64,000 nucleotides of DNA from Salipaludibacillus sp. LMS25 (GTDB lineage Bacteria; Bacillota; Bacilli; Bacillales; Salisediminibacteriaceae): NCBI RefSeq assembly GCF_024362805.1, contig NZ_CP093299.1, positions 4,461,668-4,525,667 of the forward strand, in the 5' to 3' direction. Below are positions 28,156 to 37,398 of this stretch, piece after piece. The position numbers and the translations under genes are program-made. The first letter of the stretch is position 1. Each line of letters starts with the position of its first letter. The notes under the pieces are model-generated. The model saw only the letters and a list, made by a program, of their open reading frames with translations. It made no database searches and had not been told where the DNA came from.

Positions 28156-28464
28156 GAAGCTATCGATCGGCAAAATAATTTCAAGCAAGCCGGCGAAACT
28201 TATGGACGATTTAGCGAATTTGAACGACGTGAACTTATCAACAACTTGATAAATGCTTTAAAGCCGTGTCGACAAGACATTCACGAGCAGGTGGTAGACC
28301 ATTTCATAAAGGCCGATCCTGATTATGGAAGAAGAGTCGCTAAAGGGCTTAAGGAGAAAGGAGATAACAGTGATGAAAGTCATCGCAATCCAATAGGGGC
28401 TACTGAATCAGAATCAGCGGTGCGACAGGCAGAAGCAGAAAGTCATCCATCAGACCCTTATTAA
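28156..28464 (+). pseudogene. Catalase C-terminal fragment
   Basis: About 102 codons in one open frame bounded by a stop at 28153. [35 protein letters not shown] and [17 protein letters not shown] match the conserved C-terminal tail of clade-3 heme catalases (KatA type). The heme pocket, active-site His and Asn regions are absent, and there is no plausible start or ribosome site. It is the remnant of a katA-like gene whose first 80% was deleted, probably when the region next to the polymerase gene was rearranged. Confidence 0.8.
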
Positions 28465-28736
28465 TTGAAGCGTATTTTTGAAGAAAGCTTAAAAACGACA
28501 CAGAGATTGTTTTCTCCGTCTCGTTTTCCCATGTATGTTGAGAGCATTTTTCATAGAAAAGTATGTTAAAACAGCCACTCAAGGCAAAAAAGTGGTCTTT
28601 ACAAAGCTACAACGATATTTTCTACGATATATTAGGAAGGGTAGTCACAGCTTTTTAATAGGCACTCACAACGAACAACATGAAATCACTAAGCTCACCT
28701 AACACGTATCCCTTAATTTTTAAAAATTTTTATAGT

Positions 28737-29198
28737 CTACAATCGCTTGAAAACACACTCCCGTTGTGTCACAAACTGCTCTTTTTTATAGAAATTTTTC
28801 GCTGACTCATTTTTGACCCAATAGTCTAATTCAACAATGGCGATATCTTTCTCCTTTGCAATTCGATAAATTGAGGCCATTAAACGGGAGCCTCCCCCTT
28901 TATGTCTTTTTTCCTCAATAATACTAATCTGATGAACATAAAGTGATTTATACCCTTTTATAAATGGGTTTTCCGGATATTCTCGGATTTCGATCCACGC
29001 GTACCCTACTGCCTTCTCATCTTCCTCCAGTAGAAGAAAAATAAAATGCTCGTTTTCCATCAGTCGACTAAAAACGTTGTAAATGTCCCTTTCATTATAC
29101 TTATGAAAGAATTCTGGGTAGAGTGCATAATGAAGCTCCTGTACAGGTCTGTTTAGTTGACTAATAAGCTTTGCGTCTTTCACTTGCCTTACTTTCAT
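28737..29198 (-). CDS. GNAT-family N-acetyltransferase
   Basis: A 153-residue acetyltransferase: VHQISIIEEKRHKGGGSRLM contains the acetyl-CoA phosphate loop (R-x-K-G-G-G) and IVELDYWVKNESAKNFYKKE is the C-terminal motif B. The substrate is not apparent. Start ATG 29198 follows AAGGAGGG. It stands alone between a catalase relic and the nitrite genes. Confidence 0.87.
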   Translation of the reverse strand: MKVRQVKDAKLISQLNRPVQELHYALYPEFFHKYNERDIYNVFSRLMENEHFIFLLLEEDEKAVGYAWIEIREYPENPFIKGYKSLYVHQISIIEEKRHKGGGSRLMASIYRIAKEKDIAIVELDYWVKNESAKNFYKKEQFVTQRECVFKRL

Positions 29199-29353
29199 AT
29201 AACCCTCCTTAAACAATGACCTTCATTCACTGTAACTTGACTTCTAAATAACGCCCATTGCTCTTGGTAGTGTATTCAGTTCAGCAAGTAAGCGTTAATT
29301 TTTCTAATAATGGCTTTATGAGACTAGTGCCAACTTTTCGCCTTTCGTACATA

Positions 29354-29388
29354 CAGAAAACTGAGTGGGATTTTACTCCCACCCAGTT
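29354..29388 (-). terminator. Terminator of the formate/nitrite channel gene
   Basis: ACTGGGTGGGA pairs with TCCCACTCAGT on the minus strand, followed by TTTTCTG. Confidence 0.75.
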
Positions 29389-29414
29389 TAAAAGCTTTTG
29401 ACGCTTTTCTATCA

Positions 29415-30233
29415 TTAGGCTTCTTTTCTCATTGTACTTACTGTGCTACTTTCAATCGCTTTTTTAGGCGTTGTTTCTGAAATAGTATACCAGTAAGCTC
29501 CCCCTACAAACACAATACCACCGATCATATTTCCAATTGTGACTGGGACGAGGTTAGCCCCCATTCCAAAAAGCGATACTGTTTCAGGATGCGGTACCAT
29601 TAAACCGATAGAAAAGAGCGTCATATTGGCAATACTGTGCTCAAAGCCCGAGGTAATAAACGCAAATAAACACCAGAAGATCATGATTAATTTTGCAGTA
29701 TCGTCTTTTAATTTAACGGCACACCAAATGGCTAGACAAACTAAAATATTACATAAAATACCACGCACAAGTAATTCCATAAATGGAGCATTCATTTTTA
29801 CACTTGCGGTTGTGGTAATAAATTCGGCAGTAGCCCCTTCCCAAAGGCCTGAGTAGTAATAAAGAACAGCCACAAGGACGGACCCAGCAAAGTTACCGAC
29901 GAAACCATATCCCCAAATGCGCCAAGTATCTTTCCAAGATGTTCGTTTTTCCAACGTTCCGATCGTCATAATCATATTGTTTCCTGTAAATAAATCAGCC
30001 CCTGCCATTAAAACAAGGCTTAACGCTATACCAAACGACACCCCCATCACTATGCGTGTCGCCGCCACACTTATAGGTGATAATAAGCCGCCAATCGTAA
30101 AAATTAAAATAATACCTAATCCTACAAAAAAGCCTGCCATCATGGCGGAAACAAAATATTTTGTTTTACTTGTATTTAGTTGGTCAACTCTTTGAACAGC
30201 CGCTTGACTAAATGACTGGATAACATCTTTCAT
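29415..30233 (-). CDS. Formate/nitrite transporter (FocA/NirC family)
   Basis: A 272-residue pentameric-channel protein with six membrane segments. LMAGADLFTGNNMIMTIG and the later SGFEHSIANMTLFSIG are the FNT family hallmarks (the conserved ELFTG-like and GFEHSVANM motifs). Next to nirBD it most likely moves nitrite across the membrane. Start ATG follows AAGGGGACGATTGAG. Its stop lies left of its own terminator; the 235-base gap from the methyltransferase gene suggests a separate transcript or a processed one. Confidence 0.9.
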   Translation of the reverse strand: MKDVIQSFSQAAVQRVDQLNTSKTKYFVSAMMAGFFVGLGIILIFTIGGLLSPISVAATRIVMGVSFGIALSLVLMAGADLFTGNNMIMTIGTLEKRTSWKDTWRIWGYGFVGNFAGSVLVAVLYYYSGLWEGATAEFITTTASVKMNAPFMELLVRGILCNILVCLAIWCAVKLKDDTAKLIMIFWCLFAFITSGFEHSIANMTLFSIGLMVPHPETVSLFGMGANLVPVTIGNMIGGIVFVGGAYWYTISETTPKKAIESSTVSTMRKEA

Positions 30234-30467
30234 CTCAATCGTCCCCTTATTTTCTGATAAGTTAAGTATGGTTAAAGCTTAGGTTAAAGTTAAGGGATAG
30301 GTTCTTTAACACCTTTCACCTATCCACCAGTTGAGAAACACTTCTATTTTCTAATACACATGGTGATAACACGTTTTCTTAGGGAAGTAATATAACATTT
30401 GTGAAAAAATGAGCAATTAAAAGTAGAAAATAAGCATGTCCCTTTTCTGTCAGTTTTTTGCCACGCC

Positions 30468-31877
30468 TTATTTCCAATACCCTAACGCTAATTCATATTG
30501 CACTTCTTCGTCTATCTTTGTAAAACCCTTTTCTTCTGCGTACGCTTTGACACGTTGACCAATATAAGCGAACGATCGTGTCTTAATCCAATTATCTCTA
30601 TAGCCATATGATTTTAAAGCTGCTAAAAACCAATCAACTGACGATTGACTAGGAAAAACAACGGTTTCCCATGTTTCTTCGTTTAATAAACGTTTATCTA
30701 TCACTTCAAATCTATCATCTATCTGCAAATGATGAGTGGTGATTAGCGTTGAGTTATCCTCGGCGGACATAGGTTTATTAACGTAACCGACTTTTATCAT
30801 CTCATGAGACGGTTCAGTTATTTTTTCTGATCGAATCCCCATAGAAAGAAGGGCTTTCTTTGTTTTTTCCGACAATGAATAAATCTGTCGGGGCAGATCT
30901 CGGATATCGTAACCATGAGCTAACAGCGATTCAATTAGAATAGTCACACTCTCAGGTGATAAAAACACGAGTTTTTCCGCTAACCGAATCTGTTTTAACT
31001 CGTGTGAAGATATAGACTTCTTCTCCGTTTTTAAAGTGGGAAATGCATACGCCTCTCCCCCTTCATTAAGGAAATAGCGTTCTAATTTACTTTCCTCAGC
31101 AGACGCTTTAGCAATTAAAAGTCGCTTTCCGAACATTCTTTTTTGCTCATACCACGCCAGTTTTTGACGTAATGCTACGACATCACCGATAATTGTCATG
31201 GCAGGGTTTTGAATATTATATGCCTTCACCTCATCGGAAATGGTTAAAAGCGTCCCTTCCACGGTGCGTTGTTTTCCTGTAGTGGCCCATTCAATGACGG
31301 CCACTTTCGTTTCTGGAGGAAAACCTTTATTGATTAACACTTGACAATGATGATGAAGGTTTTTCACTCCCATATAGTAAGCGATTGTATCCCCTAGCTC
31401 ATCATCTGAATGTGTCTTTAACTCATTCTCTTGACAGGAGTGGCCTGTTCTAAGGGTAAAACTAGCACTATAATCACGATGCGTCACCGGCATGCCAGCA
31501 TAACTCGCTGCCGCAATACTTGACGTCACTCCAGGAACAATCTCGTAATCAATGCCTTCGTTACGTGCGGCTTCTGCTTCTTCGCCAACCCGGCCGAAGA
31601 CAGACGGATCGCCGCCCTTTAAGCGGACAACCCGTTTCCCTGCCAATGCCATCTCGATTAATGTGTCGTTAATTTTTTCTTGGCGCATTACATGTCTATC
31701 TGGTAGCTTCCCGCAGTAGATTAACTGACAGTTAGCTTTTGTATACCTAAGAAGACGCGGATTTGCTAGCCGATCATATAGGACAACCTCTGCTTTTTCC
31801 AAACATTGGCGGCCTTTTTCTGTTAAAAGACCTATGTCACCTGGACCAGCTCCAACAAATGATACAAACCCTCCCAT
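30468..31877 (-). CDS. Uroporphyrinogen-III C-methyltransferase fused to uroporphyrinogen-III synthase
   Basis: A 469-residue two-domain protein. Residues 1-245 are a SUMT (CobA/NasF) domain with VSFVGAGPGD, VVLYDRLANPRLL and VVRLKGGDPSVFGR. Residues about 250-469 form a HemD-like domain with KLVFLSPESVTILIESL and ETVVFPSQSSVDWFL. The enzyme makes precorrin-2 for siroheme, the cofactor of the nitrite reductase encoded just upstream. B. subtilis NasF has a similar size. Start ATG lies 13 bases after the nirD stop; it is the third gene of nirB-nirD-sumT. The HemD half may be non-catalytic. Confidence 0.9.
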   Translation of the reverse strand: MGGFVSFVGAGPGDIGLLTEKGRQCLEKAEVVLYDRLANPRLLRYTKANCQLIYCGKLPDRHVMRQEKINDTLIEMALAGKRVVRLKGGDPSVFGRVGEEAEAARNEGIDYEIVPGVTSSIAAASYAGMPVTHRDYSASFTLRTGHSCQENELKTHSDDELGDTIAYYMGVKNLHHHCQVLINKGFPPETKVAVIEWATTGKQRTVEGTLLTISDEVKAYNIQNPAMTIIGDVVALRQKLAWYEQKRMFGKRLLIAKASAEESKLERYFLNEGGEAYAFPTLKTEKKSISSHELKQIRLAEKLVFLSPESVTILIESLLAHGYDIRDLPRQIYSLSEKTKKALLSMGIRSEKITEPSHEMIKVGYVNKPMSAEDNSTLITTHHLQIDDRFEVIDKRLLNEETWETVVFPSQSSVDWFLAALKSYGYRDNWIKTRSFAYIGQRVKAYAEEKGFTKIDEEVQYELALGYWK

Positions 31878-31890
31878 AACCTTTCACCAC

Positions 31891-32208
31891 CTACAAGGAT
31901 ACGTAAATCTCCCCGTTTTTTAAAATCACGTCGTAGGTTGGTACAGCCCCTTCATCCGGTGGCTGTACGTGACCTGTTACTAATGAAACTTTCCAATCTT
32001 GCAGCGGACAATAGACAAACTCACCTGACACGATCCCTTCTGCAAGTGGTCCATTTGTATGAGGACAACGACTTCCAATCGCCCGTACCTCTCCATTGCT
32101 TAATCGAAATAAAGCAATAGATTCATTTTTTATATGAACTTCTTTTCCAATTAAAATAGGTAACTGATCAAGCTGCATAACGTATACGTGTTCATTCGTG
32201 ATACTCAT
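31891..32208 (-). CDS. nirD: Nitrite reductase small subunit NirD (NasE-like Rieske protein)
   Basis: A 105-residue Rieske-fold protein, small subunit of NADH-dependent nitrite reductase. The first cluster motif is intact: Cys48-Pro-His50. The second reads Cys67-Pro-Leu-Gln70-Asp-Trp, so Gln stands where a Rieske centre needs His. The codon is CAA, one base from CAC/CAT. Either the cluster has altered ligation or this copy is structural only, as in enterobacterial NirD. Start ATG follows GAGGGG. It is between nirB and the methyltransferase gene. Confidence 0.9.
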   Translation of the reverse strand: MSITNEHVYVMQLDQLPILIGKEVHIKNESIALFRLSNGEVRAIGSRCPHTNGPLAEGIVSGEFVYCPLQDWKVSLVTGHVQPPDEGAVPTYDVILKNGEIYVSL

Positions 32209-32270
32209 GCTTTTCCCCTCCTAGTACTATAAAAATCTACATATTTTAATAGTATTATAAGCTTTTCATG

Positions 32271-34676
32271 TTAAATTTTAATGACGTCATAAAGCTTCTT
32301 TTCGTCGTTCTTCTTCAGCATAGCACTCCAAGCTTCATGGTAAGTGTCACGTGCTAACGTAAAACGGTTTACATAATAATCGCGTTGCTCATTATCCATT
32401 AAAACGGTTTTTATCGTATCAATACCTAATCGTTCAACCCACGGTGCGGTTCTTTCACCATAAATCCCTGTTTCACGGTAATATTGCATATAAGCTTTCG
32501 CATACATGATCACTTCTTCTTCAGTAGCAACAATTTTGAGATAATCACATTCCCTTACTTCAGTACCGCCATTTCCACCGATATAAAGTTGATAGCCATT
32601 TTCCACACAGACGACACCAAAATCTTTTGTTAGCACTTCCGCACAGTTTCTTGGACAACCAGTCACACCCATTTTCATTTTATGTGGTGTATCAACCATT
32701 TCCAATTCCTTCTCCAATTTAATACCAAGTCCTAACGAATCTTGTGTACCAAAACGACAGAATAATGAGCCTACACATGATTTAACGTTACGTAATGATT
32801 TGGAATAAGCGTAGCCAGAACGCATTCCCAAGTCTTCCCACACGTGTGGCAAATCTTCTTTTTTCACACCGTAAAGGCCGATTCTACTGGCGCCCGTAAC
32901 TTTCACGAGAGGGACCTCATATTTTTTTGCTACTTCGCCCATCCGAATGAGTTCATCAGCAGTGGTCGTGCCCCCGTACATACGAGGAATAACAGAAAAC
33001 GTGCCATCCTTCTGGATATTCCCTTCCATTCGTTCATTAACAAAACGGGAGGATTTGTCGTCTTCATAATCCGCAGGACGAATCATTCTCATATAATAAT
33101 TTAATGCTGGTCGGCACTTTGAACACCCTTCTGGATGTTTAAATCCAAGAACATACCGGACTTCCATTGGAGATTGAAGACCCTTCTCTTTAATTTCTGC
33201 TACGACTTCATCGCGAGACTTATCCGTACATTCACACATGCCACTCGTTTGAGCTGCTGCATCAAAGCTGTCCCCCAATGTAAGAGAAAGAATCCCTTCA
33301 ACCATCGGTCGGCATTTACCACAGGATCCTCCTGCTTTTGTGCACTTCTTCACATCATCAAACGTTGTTAAATCTTCTTCAAGTATAGATTGAACAATTG
33401 TTCCTTTAGTCACACCGTTACAGCCGCAAACCGTTTCATCGGCAGGCATTTCAGCCAGTAAAGTAGTCTCATCCTCTGCCTCACCCGCTTTTTGAAGGAC
33501 TGCAGCTGTTGTATACTCAGAAATATCGGTTCCTTTCTTCAGCATTGAGAACAACCGATTACCGTCACTAGCATCCCCGTAGAGAACAATGCCAGTTATT
33601 TTGTTGTCTTCAACTAATATTTTTTTATAGACACCAGCAACGGCATCTTGCACGACGATCGCCTCAGTCTCATCGTCTTCATGTATTTTCCCACCGGAAA
33701 ATAAATCACACCCAGCTACTTTAAGTTGCGTAGATAGAACACTTCCTTCATAGCCAGGTCCTTCTTTACCTGTTAACGTATCAGCTAAGACTTGACCTTG
33801 TTCATACAAAGGAGCAACTAATCCATAAGCAATGCCTCGATGCTCTGCACATTCCCCAACCGCATAAATTGACGGGTCTGTTGTACGCATATAATCATCC
33901 ACAGTAATGCCACGATTCACTTCTAATCCGCAGTCTTTTGCAAGTGCCACATTTGGACGAATTCCTACTGCCATGACAACTAAATCACAGGCGAGCTCTT
34001 CCCCGTCATTAAAGCGAACACCTTCCACAACTGTATCACCAACAATTTCTGCGGTTTGCTTCTCCATTTTAAATATCATACCTTGTTTTTCTAAATCTTT
34101 TTTCAACATCCTGGCAGCTGGTGCGTCCAATTGCTGTTCCATAAGAGTAGGTAAAAGATGAACAACGTAGACTTCCATTCCCCGATCAATCAGACCTCTA
34201 GCCGCTTCAAGTCCGAGCAATCCTCCTCCGATCACCACCGCTTTCTTTTTCGTTTCAGCAATGTTTATCATCTTCTCTGTATCTTCTATCGTTCTAAAGC
34301 CAATAACACCATCCAAGTTACTCCCAGGGAGCGGAAGAATAAACGCACTGGACCCTGTGGCGATAATAAGATCATCATAAGAAATGTCTCTACCTTTATC
34401 CGTTGTGACTGTCTTCCTATCTCGATCTATCTCAGTGACTTTTTCTCCAGTTATAAGCGTGATATTGTTGTCTTTATACCACTCCCACTCGTTAATGATG
34501 ATGTCGTCTAGTTCTGTTTTACCTTGTAAAACGTTAGATAACATAATCCGATTGTAATTCGGGTGCGGTTCATCCCCAATAATCGTTATGTCATAGCTTG
34601 AATTGTCTCTTTTCAGCAGTTCTTCTAAGCTTCGAACACCAGCCATGCCATTCCCTATCATCACAAGCTTTTTCAT
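32271..34676 (-). CDS. nirB: Nitrite reductase [NAD(P)H] large subunit NirB (NasD-like)
   Basis: An 801-residue siroheme nitrite reductase that reduces nitrite to ammonium. Domains in order: FAD/NAD(P)H oxidoreductase (residues 1-330, GNGMAGVRSLEEL and VVIGGGLLGLEAARGL), BFD-type [2Fe-2S] domains (about 415-535, with CGCNG, CGKCRP and CSKCRP), then the siroheme/[4Fe-4S] half. Cluster ligands are CVGSLFC and CPRNC in KMGVTGCPRNCAEVL. Start ATG follows AAAGGACG. First gene of the operon with nirD and sumT, preceded by FNR-type palindromes. Confidence 0.95.
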   Translation of the reverse strand: MKKLVMIGNGMAGVRSLEELLKRDNSSYDITIIGDEPHPNYNRIMLSNVLQGKTELDDIIINEWEWYKDNNITLITGEKVTEIDRDRKTVTTDKGRDISYDDLIIATGSSAFILPLPGSNLDGVIGFRTIEDTEKMINIAETKKKAVVIGGGLLGLEAARGLIDRGMEVYVVHLLPTLMEQQLDAPAARMLKKDLEKQGMIFKMEKQTAEIVGDTVVEGVRFNDGEELACDLVVMAVGIRPNVALAKDCGLEVNRGITVDDYMRTTDPSIYAVGECAEHRGIAYGLVAPLYEQGQVLADTLTGKEGPGYEGSVLSTQLKVAGCDLFSGGKIHEDDETEAIVVQDAVAGVYKKILVEDNKITGIVLYGDASDGNRLFSMLKKGTDISEYTTAAVLQKAGEAEDETTLLAEMPADETVCGCNGVTKGTIVQSILEEDLTTFDDVKKCTKAGGSCGKCRPMVEGILSLTLGDSFDAAAQTSGMCECTDKSRDEVVAEIKEKGLQSPMEVRYVLGFKHPEGCSKCRPALNYYMRMIRPADYEDDKSSRFVNERMEGNIQKDGTFSVIPRMYGGTTTADELIRMGEVAKKYEVPLVKVTGASRIGLYGVKKEDLPHVWEDLGMRSGYAYSKSLRNVKSCVGSLFCRFGTQDSLGLGIKLEKELEMVDTPHKMKMGVTGCPRNCAEVLTKDFGVVCVENGYQLYIGGNGGTEVRECDYLKIVATEEEVIMYAKAYMQYYRETGIYGERTAPWVERLGIDTIKTVLMDNEQRDYYVNRFTLARDTYHEAWSAMLKKNDEKKLYDVIKI

Positions 34677-34742
34677 ATTAAAACGTCCTTTCTATTATTG
34701 TTCATCAGTTCACATAACTAAGCAAAAAATAAATTATCAAAT

Positions 34743-34758
34743 TGTGAAGATATTCACT
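34743..34758. promoter_or_regulatory. FNR-type palindrome 2 in the nirB leader
   Basis: TGTGAAGATATTCACT matches TGTGA-N6-TCACA at nine of ten defined positions. It lies about 67 bases before the nirB ATG, downstream of the likely start of transcription. Confidence 0.5.
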
Positions 34759-34792
34759 TTTATAAACATAATGCTTTAATAAGTATAGTTAA

Positions 34793-34835
34793 AGGATACC
34801 AAGAGAAACGATCATCCACTGTGATAAAAATCACA
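34793..34835 (-). promoter_or_regulatory. FNR-dependent promoter of nirB-nirD-sumT
   Basis: TGTGATAAAAATCACA (34820-34835) is a perfect FNR/CRP-family site. On the minus strand TATCCT (34798-34793) follows at the spacing of a -10 box for a site centred near -41.5, the arrangement of FNR-activated promoters. Anaerobic activation is therefore likely. Site and spacing are seen; the regulator is inferred. Confidence 0.65.
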
Positions 34836-34983
34836 CCTTGCCATATATGGTTAACTAAGAAGCAAAACGTGCTATTCCTTTATTTGCAGGGGTTTTAACG
34901 AAAAAAATAACTTTATTAACATATCTAGTGACGATTGAAATAGGAGCATTGTCACAAAAATGCCTTAAACTCGCATTAACGTC

Positions 34984-35012
34984 AAAAAACCGTCACTCAG
35001 TGAACGACGGTT
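34984..35012 (-). terminator. Terminator of the small gene at 35051
   Basis: On the minus strand AACCGTC pairs with GACGGTT followed by a T run. Confidence 0.75.
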
Positions 35013-35050
35013 ATCTTTCATTTTTTCTTATGAGAGCTTTCGGTTACGAT

Positions 35051-35344
35051 TCACTTACCGTTTAAGGATTCTAATTGTTTATTCATTCGACTCAATTGTC
35101 TAATGATCATCCAATTCTGCTCAACTAATGCTGATAAGTACGTTACTTTAGCCTGTTCTTCAGCTTTTGCAAAGCTAAATGCCATCCCCATTTTAAATAA
35201 TTTATTTCCAATAAGGTCTTCAGCAATACGTTGTAGAACAATTAAATCTTTATCATCCAGCTCCTCTAATTGATACCGTTTCATAAATTTTTCTAACTTT
35301 TTTTCATCTTTTGACTTATCCTCTTTCCCGCCAAATAACCCCAT
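35051..35344 (-). CDS. Small helical protein of unknown function
   Basis: A 97-residue charged protein beginning MGLFGGKEDKSKDEKKLEKF, with EELDDKDLIVLQRIAEDLIG and a C-terminal coiled region ending RMNKQLESLNGK. A G-rich start followed by a charged region and helices suggests a small cytosolic or membrane-surface protein. I do not recognise it. ATG follows AAAGGAGGAAAAG and a terminator follows the stop. The 302 bases between it and the SUKH gene at 35648 hold a possible toxin tail frame ending GESPTIEEFQK just before the ribosome site. Confidence 0.75.
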   Translation of the reverse strand: MGLFGGKEDKSKDEKKLEKFMKRYQLEELDDKDLIVLQRIAEDLIGNKLFKMGMAFSFAKAEEQAKVTYLSALVEQNWMIIRQLSRMNKQLESLNGK

Positions 35345-35647
35345 ACGCTTTTCCTCCTTTGGTAAACTAAAATAGTGCTCGACCCTCTTCTTAGTTTGGG
35401 AAAAAACATAAGATGTATGCTTTTTTTAATCGATTTATGATAAAGTGGAATTTTGCTCGATTTATATCATAAAAGAAGTCATTTAGAACCTTGTTTAAGT
35501 AGATTTCTGAGCCACCAGTAACTAATCTTAAATACAGCACCACAAGTTTCTATAATGGTAAAACAATGTTTTTTGGAAGATATTCACGGTGAATCCCCCA
35601 CTATCGAAGAGTTTCAAAAGTAACAGTAACTAGCAGGAGGTCTGGCA

Positions 35648-36097
35648 ATGGTCAAAATAAAAAAATTAAATAGAAAAATCACTGAAAAAGAATTAAAACA
35701 ATTCGAAAAAAAGAACAAGATAAGACTAACTGAAAAGTATAAGGACTTTTTACTTAAATGGAATCGTGGTTCACCAGAGCCATGCTTATTTGATATTTCA
35801 AAAGATCAAGGCACAAGCGTTTTAAATGTATTTAATGGTATTGATGCGCAATATGATGATTTAGAAGAAGTGATAGATATATATGAATTTAGGCTTCCTG
35901 AAGGATTCATTCCAATAGCTGATGACCCTAGTGGTAACGCTATATGCTTAGGTACTAAAGTTCCTTATTATGACCATATTTACTTTTGGGATCATGAACA
36001 AGAGTCTGAAACTCCTGATGATATGAGCAATATGTATTTTTTAGCGAGTGATATTGATGCGTTTTTAAATATGCTATATGAAGATGATGAAAGCTAG
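35648..36097 (+). CDS. SUKH-type immunity protein (SMI1/KNR4 family)
   Basis: A 149-residue SMI1/KNR4 domain: the opening EKELKQFEKKNKIRLTEKYKDFLLKWNRGSPEP, the middle LPEGFIPIADDPSGNAICLG and YDHIYFWDHEQE are the family pattern. In Bacillus these proteins neutralise nuclease toxins of LXG or related systems. Start ATG follows AGCAGGAGG. Only a possible toxin tail remains upstream, so it is an orphan immunity gene at the left end of the island. Confidence 0.88.
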   Translation: MVKIKKLNRKITEKELKQFEKKNKIRLTEKYKDFLLKWNRGSPEPCLFDISKDQGTSVLNVFNGIDAQYDDLEEVIDIYEFRLPEGFIPIADDPSGNAICLGTKVPYYDHIYFWDHEQESETPDDMSNMYFLASDIDAFLNMLYEDDES

Positions 36098-36187
36098 TCG
36101 GAAGGGGGACCCGTCCCTCTCTCACCTCATAGGATTTTGCCTAACCTTCTAAGGATACAGCTGTCCTTATGAAATTGTAAAACTTGC

Positions 36188-36349
36188 CCAAAAACCCCAA
36201 AACATATTGAAGTGAAGAATAAAACTCACCTAGAAGGAACACATGGAGGTAAGCCTAGAAAAGGAGAAGATTAATATAACTATGACTCTAAGAAAGACAG
36301 ATCCAAAAACATAAATGGTCCTAATGGAGATCACCATATATACTACTAA
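36188..36349 (+). pseudogene. Toxin C-terminal relic upstream of an immunity gene
   Basis: A frame with one internal stop encodes HLEGTHGGKPRKGED, then after the stop YNYDSKKDRSKNINGP and NGDHHIYY. Its composition and position, ending just before an immunity-like gene, fit the tail of a polymorphic toxin. No catalytic family can be assigned. The N-terminal part is gone. Confidence 0.5.
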
Positions 36350-36368
36350 AAGAGAAGGAAGATATGCC

Positions 36369-36836
36369 ATGCGTAAAGAACTAATAAGACGTAAAATATC
36401 ATTAATGAACGCAAAAAAATCTATGGAGGAACTTACTTATTTAGAATTAATAGATTTTGAAAAGAACGGTTCCCCTTGGTTAGAATTGTTGGGGTCAAAG
36501 TTAAAGGAGTTCCGGAAAATTGATTCTACGCCCACCTATACTAAGCCTATGGGTGAAGATGAAGATAACATAATTTTATGGATTAAAGAATCTTTATGCT
36601 TTTTTAGTGAAAAGAAAAACTTGTTTATTAGTGTTCCAAAATGTTCAGATCCTGTATGGGCAAATGTTAAGGTCGTAGATTTTACTAAAGCGATTGAAGA
36701 ATTATGGCATATCTCTGAATTAGATGATTTTCTAATCGTTGATAAAACAACTGGAAAAATTGCTCAAATATTTTGTGAAGAAAAGGATTACGAAATACAT
36801 ATCGGGATGTGTGATATTACTAGGTTCAAAAAATAA
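36369..36836 (+). CDS. Putative immunity protein, family not recognised
   Basis: A 155-residue acidic protein starting MRKELIRRKISLMNAKKSM, with WLELLGSKLKEFRKI and LDDFLIVDKTTGKIAQIFCE. The start is ATG 36369, preceded by AGAAGGAAG; an upstream in-frame start runs through the toxin relic. Immediately after a toxin tail and before a conserved terminator relic, its position is that of an immunity gene. No domain recognised. Confidence 0.65.
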   Translation: MRKELIRRKISLMNAKKSMEELTYLELIDFEKNGSPWLELLGSKLKEFRKIDSTPTYTKPMGEDEDNIILWIKESLCFFSEKKNLFISVPKCSDPVWANVKVVDFTKAIEELWHISELDDFLIVDKTTGKIAQIFCEEKDYEIHIGMCDITRFKK

Positions 36837-36899
36837 ATAGTTATACTTTTAATAACAGCCTTTAAAGGCCAATCAAGGTTTATCTGGTGATCAGATTAT

Positions 36900-36962
36900 C
36901 CAAGAGAAAACTACTTATGAGAAAATAACAGGGGCACAATGGTAGTGACCTCTAAAACCCTA
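36900..36962 (+). repeat. Decayed copy of the island's cassette-end terminator segment
   Basis: CTTATGAGAAAATAACAGGGG and CTACTATTTTTTAATGG match the segments at 39818-39864 and 42103-42149, which lie between an immunity gene and an endolysin fragment. Here the stem is mutated and no endolysin fragment follows. Confidence 0.55.
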
Positions 36963-37073
36963 CTATTTTTTAATGGTTTAGAAAACCCCTGGCTATACCG
37001 AGAGTTCAAAAGAGCTTATAACATGGTATTAAAAAACCTCACTTCATGGTAGGATAAAGCTGGTTCCCCCCCC

Positions 37074-37377
37074 TTCAAGGAGGTATACCCTGTGAAGGAC
37101 ATGTATGGAGGAGGAACATAAGAAAACGCTAAAGGGCCTGACGGAAAGGTAAGAGACCCTATGACGAGGCAAACAATGAATAAAATGAGCTTGGGATATG
37201 GGACATAAACCAGGATACGAGTTTAGAAAACATCAACAAAGCGCTCAAGAAAGAGGCATCTCAAGAAAAGAATTTTTAAATGAACATCATACTCCCGACC
37301 ATTATAGACTTGAACTACCTTCTACCAACAGAAGTCATACAGATGAAGACTTAACAAATGACTACTTTGGATTTTGA
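37074..37377 (+). pseudogene. GH-E nuclease toxin C-terminal domain, frameshifted (YqcG-like)
   Basis: Two frames together read YGGGT (stop) ENAKGPDGKVRDPMTRQTMN, then after a shift WDMGHKPGYEFRKHQQSA and ISRKEFLNEHHTPDHYRLEL ending DYFGF. This is the HNH/ENDO VII superfamily domain with conserved GH-E residues, the toxic tail of LXG proteins such as B. subtilis YqcG. A stop and a frameshift separate the halves and no LXG N-terminus precedes it, so it is dead. The intact YqcF-like immunity gene follows 22 bases later. Confidence 0.8.
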
Positions 37378-37398
37378 CTTTAAAAGGGGAGAATTTAT

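Noticed and set aside
30390..30415. FNR site upstream of the formate/nitrite channel gene
   Set aside because: TGTGAAAAAATGAGCA matches only the left half; too weak to call.
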